From: Laguncularia racemosa
Lineage: Eukaryota > Streptophyta > Magnoliopsida > Myrtales > Combretaceae
Length of the DNA stretch: 64,000 bases
Direction: 5' to 3'
Assembly (NCBI GenBank): GCA_037954665.1
Contig: JBBMOL010000021.1
Location: 7,192,001-7,256,000 of the forward strand
Shown here: positions 35,996 to 48,740 of the stretch, one piece after another
Layout: the number at the start of each line of letters is the position of its first letter
Numbering within the stretch: position 1 is the stretch's first letter
The notes under the pieces: generated by a model
What the model was told of the DNA's origin: nothing
The model's input: only the letters and a program-made list of their open reading frames with translations
The model's database searches: none
Position numbers and translations under genes: made by a program

Positions 35996-38930
35996 ACATG
36001 CAAGGGGAGAAACTAGCTTTTCCTAGTAGTGGATGAATATTAGTTTTTAAAAATATAACCAAAAGAAAAAAAAAAAAAAAGAAGACTTTAGATTTTTGAG
36101 TAAAATTGAAAATTTCTAAACTAAAAGGAGTTTGTCATAAGAATTAGCCTTAATTCATCTACAAGCAAACACATGGATATCTCTTTGAGTTACTTTATAC
36201 AATTAGATCGAATGTTTCATCTTTATAGCATTAAAGATTAGCTCTAATATCATTAATATTATCTCAACCTAATGTTAATCATCAATCAAGTTAATAAATT
36301 ATTGATGGGTATTTTTAAATTAACTTATTCTAATAATTCATAATTTAAAAAAAATAATATTAACTTAATATTCACTGATATAATCGTAAAACTACAATTA
36401 TATTTTTTTAAAAAATACTATTACTTCTCTCTTACAATCTAGATATTCATTTCTTTTTTACTTTCCTGCACATTTGAAGGGCATAAACCTATTTGATTGG
36501 GATGAGTTGCACTAATAAGGTCTCTAGACCCCATTGCCAATTAGTTAATTTACTTTTTGTTGATTGGGCTTTGGATACTACAAACTGTTGTTAGTCAGTT
36601 TTATCAATAATTTTTTCTCTTTTGCACAAAAAAATGAAAAAAAAAAAAAAAACCTTTTTGACGTTGTATCCTTGCTTGATCCTTTTACTAAATTGTATTA
36701 AATGCCCTAGGAACATTAAATGCGTTATAAGAAGAAGCATCAAGACTGAAATGGTTCCTCAAATATTGAATAGCAGCTCCAACGTAATACTACTAATTCA
36801 GAAGGGACGTTAAAGTATCAGCAAGTTTTTTATTTACTAAATGCTCATAAAAATGAAAAGGGTCATTTATTCAACGGAAATTAATATATCTACAACGTAT
36901 GTGATGAACCTAAACAGAATAAATATAAAAAATAAATTTTACTCTATGTATTAAGGGTAAACAAATATAAATTGATCGGATTTGAGATTTTATAGTACTT
37001 TAAAACTTATACCCTGTAAATGTATTTTATAAAACCCATAAATTTTACCTTTTTTCTACCAATTTCAAGTTTATATTGTATTAAAAAGTAATTTACATGT
37101 AATATTATAAGTATTTAAAATGTATAAAATTAATAAAAAAGAGAGTAAATTTTTCTATTTTCATTATTTCAAATTTATGTGATCTTACTATTTATCAAAT
37201 GAGAAAGAATAAGGAGAAAAAATAGAAAATTCAAAGTGAGAGAGACGATATTAGGTTTAGTTATTTAAAGTTATTAACTTATGACCTTAGATTACTTTTT
37301 TTTCCTCTTTTTACTAAAACATCCATTGATTAAAAAATATATAATATTACCATTTATTATTCATTCATTAATATTATTCAATAATTTTTTATAGGATAAG
37401 TGTAGAATACCCTAAAACATCTCTATATATCTTAAAGTATAAGTTTTATAATACATACAAGATAAGAAGATCTTATAGTCGTACTTTATCTTACGAGAGT
37501 AGATTTCAAAACATTTGTATTTAGAACTTATCCCATAATCTTAATGTGCTTGTAGAACCTATCCAATTAAATAAAGTAAACATAAGTACTCTATACAAAA
37601 GAATTACCCACTTATCCCTACAGTATATTCTTCATATTTTGCTTGAAATCATATGACTATAATAGGTGGTCCAGGTTGGTTCCACATACCACATCAATGT
37701 GGAGCATAATATCAATTAAATTATGTGAAAGGACAATAATTTAGAATATGGTGATTGAGTGCAAAATCATTAAACCAATTAGGTTCTAAATAGACACGTT
37801 AAGATCGTTTTATTAAAAGGTTTAAATATTGCAAAATTTTATTTTTATTTATTTATTATGTTGGTAATCCTCATAGTAACCTGATTTATTCAAAGTGATT
37901 CTCAACGCTATTCTCAACAAAAACTTATAACTCTTAGTATCCTTTATTAAAGAACTTGGACTTTTACCTATCTATTGTACGTGAAAGCTTCGCACCCTAA
38001 ACCTTGGAATGGACATTTTACACTCCTAAATTTGCTATCTCAAAGTAGCTCAATTAATTACTATCGAGCACTTTAGTAACTTGAAAAAACTTAGGTCAAT
38101 ATGTTTTATTTCTATTTCGATTTGTTCCATTCTAATTAATCGACACACTATTGAGATGGCAGATTTGGTTCAACTAATTTCACGTATTCCTGCACTCAAA
38201 TTCTCTCCCTGACTTCTCAGTTTTATTATTTCTACGATTAATCATTTCCCTCAAATTTCTTATTAACATCATCACTTCTCTCCTTGCAATGCCCCTAGAA
38301 TAATGTAAGCGGATTAAATGAGTCAATTTATTTCAATCTATTTTTATTGCGAGTTAAATAGATAAGCCCGTTGTAAGCCATTCAATTTGCGGGTTAAAAT
38401 TTTAGATCGACTTATCTTACTATGAGTTAGTTCAACTCACTAACCCGCAATATTTAATCCATTTATGTAAATTATTTTTATATTCATAAATCTACATTAT
38501 TATTAAAATACATACAGGGTCTTCAACTATTTAGTTTTCAAACTTAAAATAAATTACTTGTCTCAAAATTTAAAAATCGGATATGCCAGCATTGTCATTT
38601 TTTTATCTTCAAAGTAGTAATCATCATAATATATTCTTTGAATATCTTGTTCATAAAGAGATAAATTTGTATATCAAAATCCCAAACTCAATTATCATGA
38701 ACTAAAAAGGACTTTATTACATGACTGTGGAATAATAAGCTCAAACTTCATAACATTCTTGTGACACTTAAGATTTCTAATCTATACAATGTCTCTTAGT
38801 AAAAAAAAAAAAACTTTATTACATTAGGTGGGAATATATATATATATATCCTTCCAAAAAAATGTAACACTTCAAGAGAAAAAACTAATCTTATCATTAA
38901 TTGACACAAATAAGTGAAAAAAAAAATGCA
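35996..38930. other. AT-rich intergenic sequence, no gene seen
   Basis: It contains A-runs (36066-36082, 36636-36650) and a TTTTC repeat just before it (35600-35622). There are no credible genes; the open frame at 36622-36813 begins in an A-run. The stretch at 38300-38470 has repeated GGGTTAAA/TAACCCGC words in both orientations and may be a decayed element. Confidence 0.4.
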
Positions 38931-38939
38931 ACTAAAATA

Positions 38940-39440
38940 TACAAGTTGATAGTACTTTTGGGCTTGAAACCTTAAGACCTAATCAAATCTATCCGGCCCC
39001 AAAACTAAGCTCAAAGGATTAGATCTAAGCTCCAAAAAGCATAATTAATGGAGGTTGGGATAACCTCTAGCGCACTAATATGACTTAGAAGCGTGTAATA
39101 ACCCTAATTTACCTTACCCCAAGGTCGGATTGCTCAATCTAGGCTAAAAACCAGATAAGAAATGCCAAGGAGGCACCAAATAGATAAGAAAAGATTTTAG
39201 TCAAAGATTCTCATCCCACAATGTCCAAAAAGAATCTTGAGGTCATTAATCATCTTACTTAAAATAGCTTGGTCTTATCCCTTCTAAATAGGAGATGAGA
39301 TTAAGAAGAATTCCAACTTTTCACACACTTATGCTTTATTTGTATTCTATTGTCTTCAAAACCCTTATATTGACTTAGATATCAGAGTAGTCATGGCAAA
39401 ACACCCTTTAGCACCCCCATAGCTTCATATTCTTCTTTTA
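38940..39440 (+). mobile_element. LTR 3' portion, TAT/Athila-like (weak)
   Basis: The segment ends with TTGACTTAGATATCAGAGTAG, then GGCAAAACACCC. This is a decayed form of the TTGACTT.GGCATCGGAG...CACCCC phrase found in R/U5 of many plant TAT/Athila LTRs. The preceding ~400 bp has no coding potential. Boundaries cannot be set. Confidence 0.35.
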
Positions 39441-41299
39441 CAAGTGATCTAACCACCATCGAAAAATCTTAGTACAAAAATACCTAAACAAAACTAATGA
39501 ACAATAATACCCAAACAAAACTAATGAAGTACCATAAAAAATCAATATTGACATTTTAATTGTATTTTGATTTTCTTTTTTTTTTGTTTAATTTTACAAG
39601 TTGGTAGGCTAGTTCTACTTATGCTAGGTTAGCCTACCTTAACCTATAAGTTAAGTGGGGTAGGTAAGGCTATTTTCTTTTTAAACATGTTGAAAATTTT
39701 AATCTTAACCTACTTTTTTTTTAACGAGTTATGTGCACCAGCTTACTAGGATCCATTTGTATAGCTCTATTTCTATCTCAATAGAATCATGTAAGGTTAA
39801 ACCTATTATTGTATCGATAAATTATGAATAAACATTAAAATTTTATGGTAAATAATGTTATCTATTCAAACTGTGCATCTCAAATACAATTGTAAGAGCT
39901 ATGGATGTTTATTATTCTTATTCTACTTGAATTCACTTATAAAACCAACTTCATTATTGTCATTACCTTCCCATTCTAAAAATTTAAGTCATACAAATAC
40001 TTGAAATTTTAGGAAATAAATTCTCTAAAGTTGTTTTTCTATAAATTTTAATAAAATTACAAATTAATAACTGAAATTGTCTAAATTTTTTAAATACCTT
40101 GCAAAGTCATCATGACATTATCTTTTTTCTTTTAATCTCAACCATTGATTACACATGATAACATCTTAAAAAGATAACTTTAAAAAACTTTAGGAATAAT
40201 AATTTTAGAAGATTTAAATCCAAAATTTTGAAATCCCAACAAGGTAAGTTGTAAATTTCAGTATAAAACTATTACACAAACACATATAAATACCGGCACA
40301 TAGAGTAAATGTAACAAACAAGAATTTAGTTCAATATAGTTAATTAACTCTATGCAAACATCACAATTCCAACATCCGAAGTATAGAACACTCAAATTCA
40401 ACTACAACATTTATTGTTGAAGTGCAACTCAATATTTATTGGTGCTATTTTGCTCAATAACTTTGGTTGATGGAGCCTTAGTAAATTTCTCAATTTCTCA
40501 AATGCTCTACTCAACAAAACACAATCAATCGTTAACTAGCCATTAGTGATCAAGTCCATTATAGCAATCTAAGCAACGTCTGTTCCATTAGTTATCCTCC
40601 ATCATAACATCATTCCCTCTCTCTAATTGTATTAGCCATGACTCCTCCATTTTAACAACTTACTAAGTCTCCACACCAAACTTTGACACCTAAATCTATC
40701 CACTTTCAAGGTGTAAATAGCACCATATGCTTGTCTATGGCAACAAAATAGCGATATAGTACAACAACTATTTAAGTTGACTATTTATTTGTTAAGTTTT
40801 TATTACCCTAACATGCACAACCAACAAAAAACAATAACTACATAAGTGAATCCATCCAAAGCCTTAATAGCATCATGTATTAAGATCAACACCGAATGCA
40901 ACATATATAAAATATAGATCAATACTCAATGCAATTGAAGGTCATAAAACTTATTACAAAAACTGAGTTCCTACAAATTATAGGTCCATCAATTCTATAT
41001 AAGTTATTGAAAAGATTACAGGGTCAATCTAGGAGAAAAGGGTGGTTGGCGGTCTACCTTGATGTGGAGGCAATCGACCAAATCTAGCGGATCACCCTTA
41101 CAAGTGCTCTTTCGATCCTTTGCCAAACTTCAAGGAATATGACTTCTATTATTTGGAAATGTTCTATTGTTTGTGACTCAAATTCAAAATACCATCCTAG
41201 TACCTTTTTTTTTTATGTCTTACTTTGTTGGCAAATTTCTTATATAAACCATATGCTTTGTGTCCTTAAATCTATAAAGCCCACCACTTTTTTCATGTG
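39441..41299. other. Intergenic sequence, no gene seen
   Basis: AT-rich with no open frame of note. A small duplicated phrase, AACAAAACTAATGA, occurs at about 39487 and 39513. Probably old transposon debris. Confidence 0.4.
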
Positions 41300-42237
41300 G
41301 ATTTCACTAGTATAAAGTCTTTTGACCTATAATGTATATTGAATCTACACGAGAAAAATCAAATACAGTATTAAGCACCCTAATATGTAGAAGAGTGGCC
41401 TTTATTGTAATTTTCTCTATGTCTTTTGTGTGATGCGAATGGCAAATCGATACGATGAGTTAAGTCCCAGAATTTCTAATCTTACGTTAATGGGAAAAGC
41501 ATAAAAATGTCCCTCTTTAACCTTTCCCATTAGACTTTTCATCTTTCATCTCTTTTTCCCTTCAAAATGGGTTACCTTACCCCACCTTTGATCCTTTGAG
41601 AGCAACCCAATCCAGTGAGAACACAAACTCGTGCTACTGCTACAGGCCTACACCTTTTTATAGCTGAGTAGGTTAAACATAGCACCCTCTTTCTGTCTGT
41701 CTGTCTCTCTCTCTCTCTCTTCCCCTTCCAACTATACCCAACCCAAACCCTAATTTCTATTCATCCAATTGGAAGATAAATTGATTTATAAATCTTCCAA
41801 CGTCAACAACCATGTTAGACTTTTGAATTGTCTTCCTTCTTCTATCTTCGTCGCTGATATTTGGCTACAAGACAGTGTGAACCCACAAAACTTGGGAAAA
41901 AGAATCCCCCAAGAGCCACACACATCACCCTCTCTTTTTCTTCTTTTCGAACCAAATCCTTAAAAGACGCGAGAAAGAAAGGTTTCAGCAGTGACACGGT
42001 GTTTACTCGTAAACATTCTTGAAGATGCTATTATCATAATAAGAGTATGTTTTATATATGCGCACATATTAATGCATGCCTTGTTTCATAAATAGCTGCT
42101 TGTAGTCCTATATGTACATGTGAAGTAAGCAATTCTCTCCCTGCAGTTTTTTCCATATCTCTGTCCTTTTTTTCACTCCGTTACTTTTACCCTTTTGGGT
42201 TTCTCTTTGTACAAACTCCTCCTCTCTCTTATCTCTT
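41300..42237 (+). promoter_or_regulatory. Upstream region and leader of the VQ gene
   Basis: This stretch has a W-box-like TTGACC at 41332-41337, a CTGT/CT microsatellite at 41691-41720, a TATA-like TTTTATAT near 42049-42056, and a pyrimidine-rich leader ending CTCTTATCTCTT directly before the ATG. W-boxes are WRKY binding sites, and VQ genes are often WRKY-regulated, but a single hexamer proves little. A short open frame at 41769 has no ATG and is not called. Confidence 0.35.
41691..41720. repeat. CTGT/CT microsatellite upstream of the VQ gene
   Basis: Three CTGT units run into about nine CT units, roughly 520 bp before the VQ start codon. Pyrimidine tracts of this kind are typical of plant promoters and leaders. 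Confidence 0.85.
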
Positions 42238-43518
42238 ATGGATTCGGCAAACAGTGAAAGCAGTTCTCAATCTACAAGCAGCTGCGGTGACGGCGAGTAC
42301 GACTCACGCGCCGCGGCAGCCGAGACGATCTCACCATCATTATTACTAAGCACTCTACCAAACCACCTCATCGCACCACACCAGCAACCACCACCACCCC
42401 ACCACCACCACCACCACCAACACTCCAATCTACCTTCATCCGTCTTTGACCCAATGACTAACTTCAACAACAACGTAAACCCACTTGTGAATTTTGACAT
42501 GGTTTGGTCCAAAAGCGTCAGATCCGATCCGAATTGCACCGATCTTGTCGGCTTGTTGCAGGCTCCCGTACCAAGTCAGGGACAGAACATGTCGGCTAGT
42601 TATGCCCTGATACACCAGGGTTCTGGTACACATGATCTTACTATAACGCCCAACAACAATAGCACCAACTCCTCCACCACCACCACCACCACCACCACCA
42701 CCACCACCATCAACAACAACAACAATAACAGCAGCTTACTACCAGTGCGAAACCCTAAGAAGCGGTCGAGGGCGTCCCGGCGTGCACCCACAACGGTCTT
42801 GACCACCGACACGTCGAATTTCCGAGCCATGGTTCAGGAGTTCACTGGCATTCCCTCACCTCCTTTCGCATCCTCAGCATTCCCTCGGAGCAGACTCGAT
42901 CTCTTTTCCCCGAACCCTTACCCTTTGAGACGGCCTTTGGCTCAAAAGATACAGAAAGACTCTCTTTCTCCGTTTGTTTCTCGAATTGGCTCAGAAACCA
43001 TGATAGATGCCCTTGCTTCGATAAGTCCAACAAACCCAAGGAAAAGTACTTTCTCTAACCCTGCCTCGGTTAATAACTATCAACTACCTCCATCAAGTTT
43101 AGTTGAAAATAACACCAACATCCCAAATCCAGTTCTCAATTTGCAGTCCCTAGTTCAGGGTCCCACTAAATTTCCATTATCGAATTCGGTTTTCATCGGG
43201 TCGAAAAACCAAGGATCGGTTGATCACAATGTTCCAGCAAATATTCAATCTATAAGCAACATGGGAAATAATATTTTTGAAGAACTCGGTTTAGGTCATG
43301 GCGGTAATGTTATCACTACTCAACCACAATCTAACAGGAATGATCAGGGTTTGTTGGGATCACTTAATGGCGATTATGGTGAATCTAATCATCATCAAGC
43401 TATTACAAATGGGAAGATCCATTGTTCCAACTCTTCTGCAGCCGAGTTTCGTGGTGATAATAATGTGAATGCAAGAACTGAAGGTGTGGTGGAATCATGG
43501 ATCAGATCGTCTGAATAG
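42238..43518 (+). CDS. VQ motif-containing protein (VQ34-like), single exon, 426 aa
   Basis: This is an intronless open frame of 426 codons plus TAG. The ATG follows a CT-rich leader. The VQ core F195-R-A-M-V199-Q200-E-F-T-G204 is an exact FxxxVQxFTG motif, the short domain by which VQ proteins contact WRKY DNA-binding domains. Just before it lies a basic stretch, N172-P-K-K-R-S-R-A-S-R-R182, a likely nuclear localisation signal, followed by APTTVLTTDTSN, a common lead-in to the VQ core in this clade. The N-terminus is Ser-rich. There are runs of His (55-60), Thr (147-157) and Asn (about 159-164). Several Ser-Pro sites (e.g. ISPS near residue 32, IPSPP after the VQ core, LFSPNP, SLSPF, SISPTN) suit MAPK phosphorylation. 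The size and long C-terminal half fit the larger VQ34-type members rather than JAV1-type short ones. It is probably a nuclear transcriptional co-regulator. Family certain; orthology to VQ34 inferred from layout and neighbourhood. Confidence 0.93.
   Translation: MDSANSESSSQSTSSCGDGEYDSRAAAAETISPSLLLSTLPNHLIAPHQQPPPPHHHHHHQHSNLPSSVFDPMTNFNNNVNPLVNFDMVWSKSVRSDPNCTDLVGLLQAPVPSQGQNMSASYALIHQGSGTHDLTITPNNNSTNSSTTTTTTTTTTTINNNNNNSSLLPVRNPKKRSRASRRAPTTVLTTDTSNFRAMVQEFTGIPSPPFASSAFPRSRLDLFSPNPYPLRRPLAQKIQKDSLSPFVSRIGSETMIDALASISPTNPRKSTFSNPASVNNYQLPPSSLVENNTNIPNPVLNLQSLVQGPTKFPLSNSVFIGSKNQGSVDHNVPANIQSISNMGNNIFEELGLGHGGNVITTQPQSNRNDQGLLGSLNGDYGESNHHQAITNGKIHCSNSSAAEFRGDNNVNARTEGVVESWIRSSE
42675..42733 (+). 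repeat. In-frame ACC/AAC trinucleotide repeats in the VQ coding sequence
   Basis: Eleven ACC codons encode Thr147-157. An ATC follows, and then a run of AAC/AAT codons encodes Asn. A second in-frame run of CAC at about 42400-42417 encodes His55-60. These uninterrupted triplets are likely length-variable between alleles. Confidence 0.9.
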
Positions 43519-43533
43519 AGGAAGGGATTTCAT

Positions 43534-43684
43534 TTGGTATTATCGTGCCACGCGTATGGATGAGTATTGATTAGTATCAATAATATTTAAATATATAGTA
43601 TTTATACAAAAAAAAAAATATTTTTACTATATCTCAAAACTTTATTGATATTCACCTACTGATCAATTCACGTGGCGTGGTAAA
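43534..43684. mobile_element. Hairpin MITE 15 bp downstream of the VQ stop codon
   Basis: The ends are inverted: TTATCGTGCCACG on the left against TTACCACGCCACG when the right end is reverse-complemented. The similarity continues through the arms (GAGTATTGATTAGTATCAATAA against GTGAATATCAATAAAG-type sequence). ATTTCAT occurs at both edges (43527-43533 and 43685-43691), a probable 7-bp target duplication. Both arms meet at an A-run near 43609. It would lie in the VQ 3' UTR and form a stem-loop of about 150 nt in the transcript. The superfamily is uncertain. Confidence 0.6.
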
Positions 43685-43691
43685 ATTTCAT

Positions 43692-44283
43692 CAACAAACC
43701 TTCTCACTAACTTGGGATACTATTACCATGCTAATGATATGACTTGGGGGGTATTATGTACTTTGGGTTAATTTTGTGATAATTTGGATAGTCCTTGTTT
43801 CATGGTTTTTATTTTTACCGTGATCAATTATGTGTAAATAATTACATTATGGATTGGCTTCTTTTTTTTGTTTTTATTTGCTGACATATATTATTATACT
43901 TCATAATCATTAACAATGGATGCCTATGTATTGATCGTTTCATGATTGTCATATATATCCAAAGGTTGTCCTCATGATTTCTTGTCATTAGTGAAAATTC
44001 TCTCAGATATATGTAGCTCTTCTTTTTATGTATGATGATGAGGAGGAGGGTTTTTGTATCTTCCATCCAGTGGCTGTGACTGGCTGGCTGGCTGCTATGC
44101 TATTACTGTACTTTGTTGTACTAAAGTGTTACTCAGTTTTGAACTTTTCTATTTAATTTAACGTTAAATTGTTGCTAAAAGTGAAGCAGTATCTTAATTC
44201 TAGAAATGTGTAGCAACACTTGAAAAAGTAGTAAGAAGGTGATCTCTGCTGTAACGTTTAACAGCTGGATTATAAAATTACCC
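43692..44283. other. 3' flank of the VQ gene
   Basis: It probably contains the end of the VQ transcript; no sharp polyadenylation signal was chosen. A GGCTG tandem (CTGGCTGGCTGGCTG) lies at 44077-44091. A minus-strand open frame at 43842-44066 has no recognisable domain. Confidence 0.4.
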
Positions 44284-44705
44284 TTGGGTAAATTGCAACG
44301 TTACATTGTGTGTTTTAGTAATTTTACTTTTTCCCAATTATATAGCTTCTGTTGTTTTTTTGTAAGAGATACATAACTTATATTTTAATTTTTTTTTTCA
44401 CTTTTTATAGCTTGTGTCATGTTTTAGCATTTTTTCACTTTTGTATCTTGTATTAAGTTTAATGTGAGTCACATATAATATGTATATGAAATTAATGAGA
44501 TCTTTCACTTAATGACATTTATTATGCCTGAAAGTAAAAAAGTCAAAACAATGTTATTTGAGTGACACAGGATATAACATTTGCTATGAAAGTGTCAAAA
44601 AGAAAAATACAACTTATATGTGTGGGGTAAAATATAGCACAACATAAAAGAGACGAAAAAAAAAAAAACTAAAATGTTGGGTTATGTTATTATAGTTAAT
44701 CCTCA
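44284..44705. mobile_element. Possible TIR element (MITE-like)
   Basis: The two arms are inverted and similar. Left: CATAACTTATATTTTAATTTTT and ATAGCTTGTGTCATG. Right, reverse-complemented: ATATAAGTTGTATTTTTCTTTTT and ATAGCAAATG..CTGTGTCAC. The outer ends are less alike (GTGTTTTAGTAATTTT against ACATTTTAGTTTTTTT), and no target duplication was found. Confidence 0.35.
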
Positions 44706-46246
44706 AAAATTTGGCCTATCACTTTTATAATGTTATAGAAGGAATATTTTTATGGTTTCTTTTGGTGCTTTATTATAATTCGGTATTTAAAATAGCGAGA
44801 TATCATGATAAAATTAAAAGATAAGAACTATATATAAGTCAAATTTTCATTTATTATATATATATATATATATATGTATTTAAAAAATCTATTATAATAA
44901 ACATACAAAATAAGATTTTTATAATTTTAACATGTACTTGAAAGTCATGATAGTAGTAATAATAATAATCATCATCAACATCAAAATTGTAATAAAAACA
45001 AAAACCATAGAAAATGAAGGGAATTAATTTCTTCCAAATTATACAAATAGTTACCTTAGCCTGAGTTGACTTTTTCCAAAGTATATTGTGATCGATGAAT
45101 GTGCAAATTATGCCCGTGAATGAACATGCATATCTTTCTTTTGTTACAGCTTGGTCACAAGCATGAGGATTTCGATTTTCTCTATCTTAAATCTGAAATG
45201 GCGCAATAACGCCGTGTAGGAAAGGAGACGACTTAAGAGTTAAAGCTTTTGTCTTTTCTATTTGTTTTGTCTCGTGATTGATTCTATCAATTCATTGATA
45301 CCTACTAAAAACATGGCTTCTGATCCCAAGGAGTGATTTGTGGCGAGATTTGAGGTTCATACCCCCGCCAGAAAAATTATTACAAAATCACCTCTTAACA
45401 TTCAAAACAAGAAACTTCTATATATATATTAAGTATGTATCTAATTTTTAGAAATGCTAAATTTTTTTAAACCTCTAAACTAATATTAAGCTATAGTTTT
45501 TTTCTTTATATTCAGATTTAGTCTACGTAAATTTCTAAAAGAATTCATAAAAAGTTTGGCAATTTACTGATGATTTTTTTTTCCTCCCATTATTCTTATC
45601 GTTCTACTAGTGTTCAATTATTGTAGGAAGGACTTCATTAATGAATATTCTTAAAATATTAGTTAATAAATTATAAAAAAAAAAAAATTATTATACGCTT
45701 TGGAAAAAACAAAATAATATATATATATATATAAATTATTAGCGTTTCATGATAAATTACTAGCATGTACTTTTAGATTATCTAATGCACGTTAGTAGCT
45801 TTTCTTTTTCTTTTTGTTTCACTATAGGTTTTAGCTTTTACGGCGTGCATTCTCTTAAATCCATAAAGATAAAAAGGTTTTCGGACTTTTCAAACAACTT
45901 AAACTATTATATCTTTCCACCGATTACATGAGGTCCCATTTGGCTATAAGTCAAACGCGTTTGACCAATAGCTTACTAATTCAATGCTGAGCTTCACACC
46001 CATCTATATAGGTCTTATTTAAGTGTATCCAATGATAATATTTTTAAAATTAATTATATACCGTTCTCCAACAATATAAATATCAATATCGAATAATTAT
46101 ATTAATAGCAAATATAAAAAATTAAAATTAATTATACACCTTAATACTAAGGATTTATTCTTTTAATAGTTAATAAGTACATATAAAATCTAAAACATCA
46201 TTGGCTTTAGTTTCATATCTAACACATATCATATGTTCACACACGA

Positions 46247-46285
<39 letters not shown>

Positions 46286-48734
46286 ATTTATGTGCATTCA
46301 TATATATTGAAAACATAAATTAAAAATATATCATTGGAATATCCGACCTTTTTTTTTTCTTTTTTTTTTCTTTTTCTTTTCGGTTCGGTTCTCTCTTTTT
46401 TTTCTCTTACGAATGGATAGATTGATGGATAGATAGGTAAGAAAACTATTTGTTTTTATTTTTATTAAAAAAAAAAGTAAGCATTTATCTCTTTGAAAAT
46501 TTCAAGCTAGCCGACGAGGTCCTTAATGGCCCATGCAGCATAAGATTTATCGTGGCCTCCCATCTAAAATATAACGGCGGAAAAGAATACCGAGTCGACG
46601 TTATTAAAATACTTAAATTAAAGGACGACTGCACCCAACCCTTAAATATTAAAAATAAAAAAAATAAAAACTGTTAGCCGGTCCTTTAATTTATTGACTT
46701 TACGGGGACGATTTAACGTTGACTGTTTGGTAAGAATAACTAAGGAGTACGTATGACATGATAACCGAAGGAAGTCATGAAGTACGAAAAACACAAATTT
46801 CTTTCAAATGTCCATTTAAACTACCAAGTTTTATCTCGGTATGGCAAGCAAATTTGATCTATGTAATTATAGACGAATCCTTATAAATAAATTTAACACC
46901 ATTAGTAAATGAATCAAATATATTTAGATCCATTTATAAATATATTAAAACTAAGATCCAATATTTAAATCCAATTATAAATCTATTTAGGTCATCAGAC
47001 TGATAAACATGATCTAATCTAATCCACAAGCTCGTTTAAGATTAAAATTTGTAATATTTATTATTGTTTACTATTATGGTAGTGTCCTCCTCCCCCCTCT
47101 CTCTCTCACACACACATCGTGCTTTGTTACCGCTCAATTATCAATCTTACAAGTTGCCATCTTTTTTTTTTATGATGATTATTGTTCTCTTCCACTTTGA
47201 CTCCAATTCTATCATGAATGACATTATAACTTTTTCTTTTCTTTTACGCTTTAGTTTCTCATATTATATAACATATATATATATAGGTATGGATATTTCA
47301 AGATATATCTTATTCAAGCCATAACTCATCAGTATTGTACTATTAACAAACTCAAATTAGATTTTAGAATTGATTTTTATTTAAGCTAGTCATTCTATTA
47401 ATCTAATAGGACTACCACACACAAAAATTGTGCTTAAGTTGGTCTTATAACACTCAAAACCTAAATTAATGGTTAAATTATTAAGCTCTTATATTTTCAT
47501 TAGATTCATGCATGAATGGACTAGAATTAGACAACTATCTTTGCAAGCATTTTTATAGTTTCGTAATGTAGTTTCCATTATAAGCATTGAACCAAATTAA
47601 ACAAATACTAGAAAATGTTAGAGACTTGATGGTTATGATATAATTATTTTAAGAATTTTTTATCAATAGATAGTTCAATTTGAATTCCAAAAACAACATA
47701 TTAAACAGGTTAATTTAGAGATTTAGATTTTTATATATAATTGATAAATGGATCATATTATAGATTGAGATTTTTAAATACGAACCTATTTAGACCTAAA
47801 TGTAAAACATGATATATTAAAAAAAAATGTTGGCTCTATTGATAAATGCGAAAGATACACCAAGAGATGATAATATAATTAAATTATATTTCAAAATTGA
47901 CTCCTAACACCTCACTTTTAGAACTCTTAGATTGAGATAAGAATGTCAATTTATTGTATCCTTGTAATAATAATACAATGTGAAGCAAGTTCATTTGTGT
48001 TCAAAATCATATAGAAGATATATGTGTCAAGTGATTCAAATTGAGAATAAACATTACAACATATATAGTATATATAAAGAATATATATTTACCATTAAAT
48101 TGAAATAGATGATAAACATTACGGTACATGGTACATTCTGGTCTATGAATACAAATAGAAAATACATTCATATATAGTAAAGCTAAAACAATTACAGCAA
48201 GAAGCCAAAAACATCATTAGTATGCAACATATGTTGAAAGTAAAATTATTCTTTCATCTTTATACCATTTAAAGATGTATATCGTTTATTTGCACTACAA
48301 TTGCACTACTTTCTGTTGTGATTATTTATGTTCTTGTATAAAGATATTTATTTCTTCAATATATGTAGACCAAGTACTCGATGGGTTTGAACAATCCATC
48401 ATTATTGACTTGTATGTTAACTATTTATACATAGTATTCTCTTTAAGTTGTTTCAGGGTGGTTAGTTCCACGTTCCTTTCTAGAATAGTTAGTTTTCTGT
48501 AAGGATGACCTGAGATTTACATCACCCTTAATTGACTATAAATTAAGAGATTCAAAACCTAGTTTTGTCCATTTTGTTTGCTGCCGAAGTTATTGCCCTT
48601 CAACTCAGTTGCGTGCCAAAACAGCAAGCACACAGCAGAAATTTGCAAATCAACATTATTTTTGAATTTACAAGGAATAGAAAGAGAGGGGATTTAAACC
48701 GGTTCTATTCATGCGAAGAGCAATCTTCATATCA
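44706..48734. other. AT-rich intergenic sequence with microsatellites, no gene seen
   Basis: AT dinucleotide runs lie at 44856-44875, 45718-45732 and 46253-46283, and CT/CA runs at 47096-47117. Open frames at 46450-46677, 47064-47324, 48275-48502 and 48565-48813 show no domain, and several lack an ATG. No element ends were identified. Confidence 0.4.
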
Positions 48735-48740
48735 ACTATT

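Noticed and set aside
41769..41963. 64-codon frame just upstream of the VQ gene, possible upstream ORF
   Set aside because: The frame opens at TTG, not ATG, and has no recognisable feature.
42267..43039. Minus-strand open frames of 65-90 codons opposite the VQ gene
   Set aside because: They are shadows of the GC-richer VQ coding sequence and its triplet repeats (Trp, Gly and Val runs), without domains.
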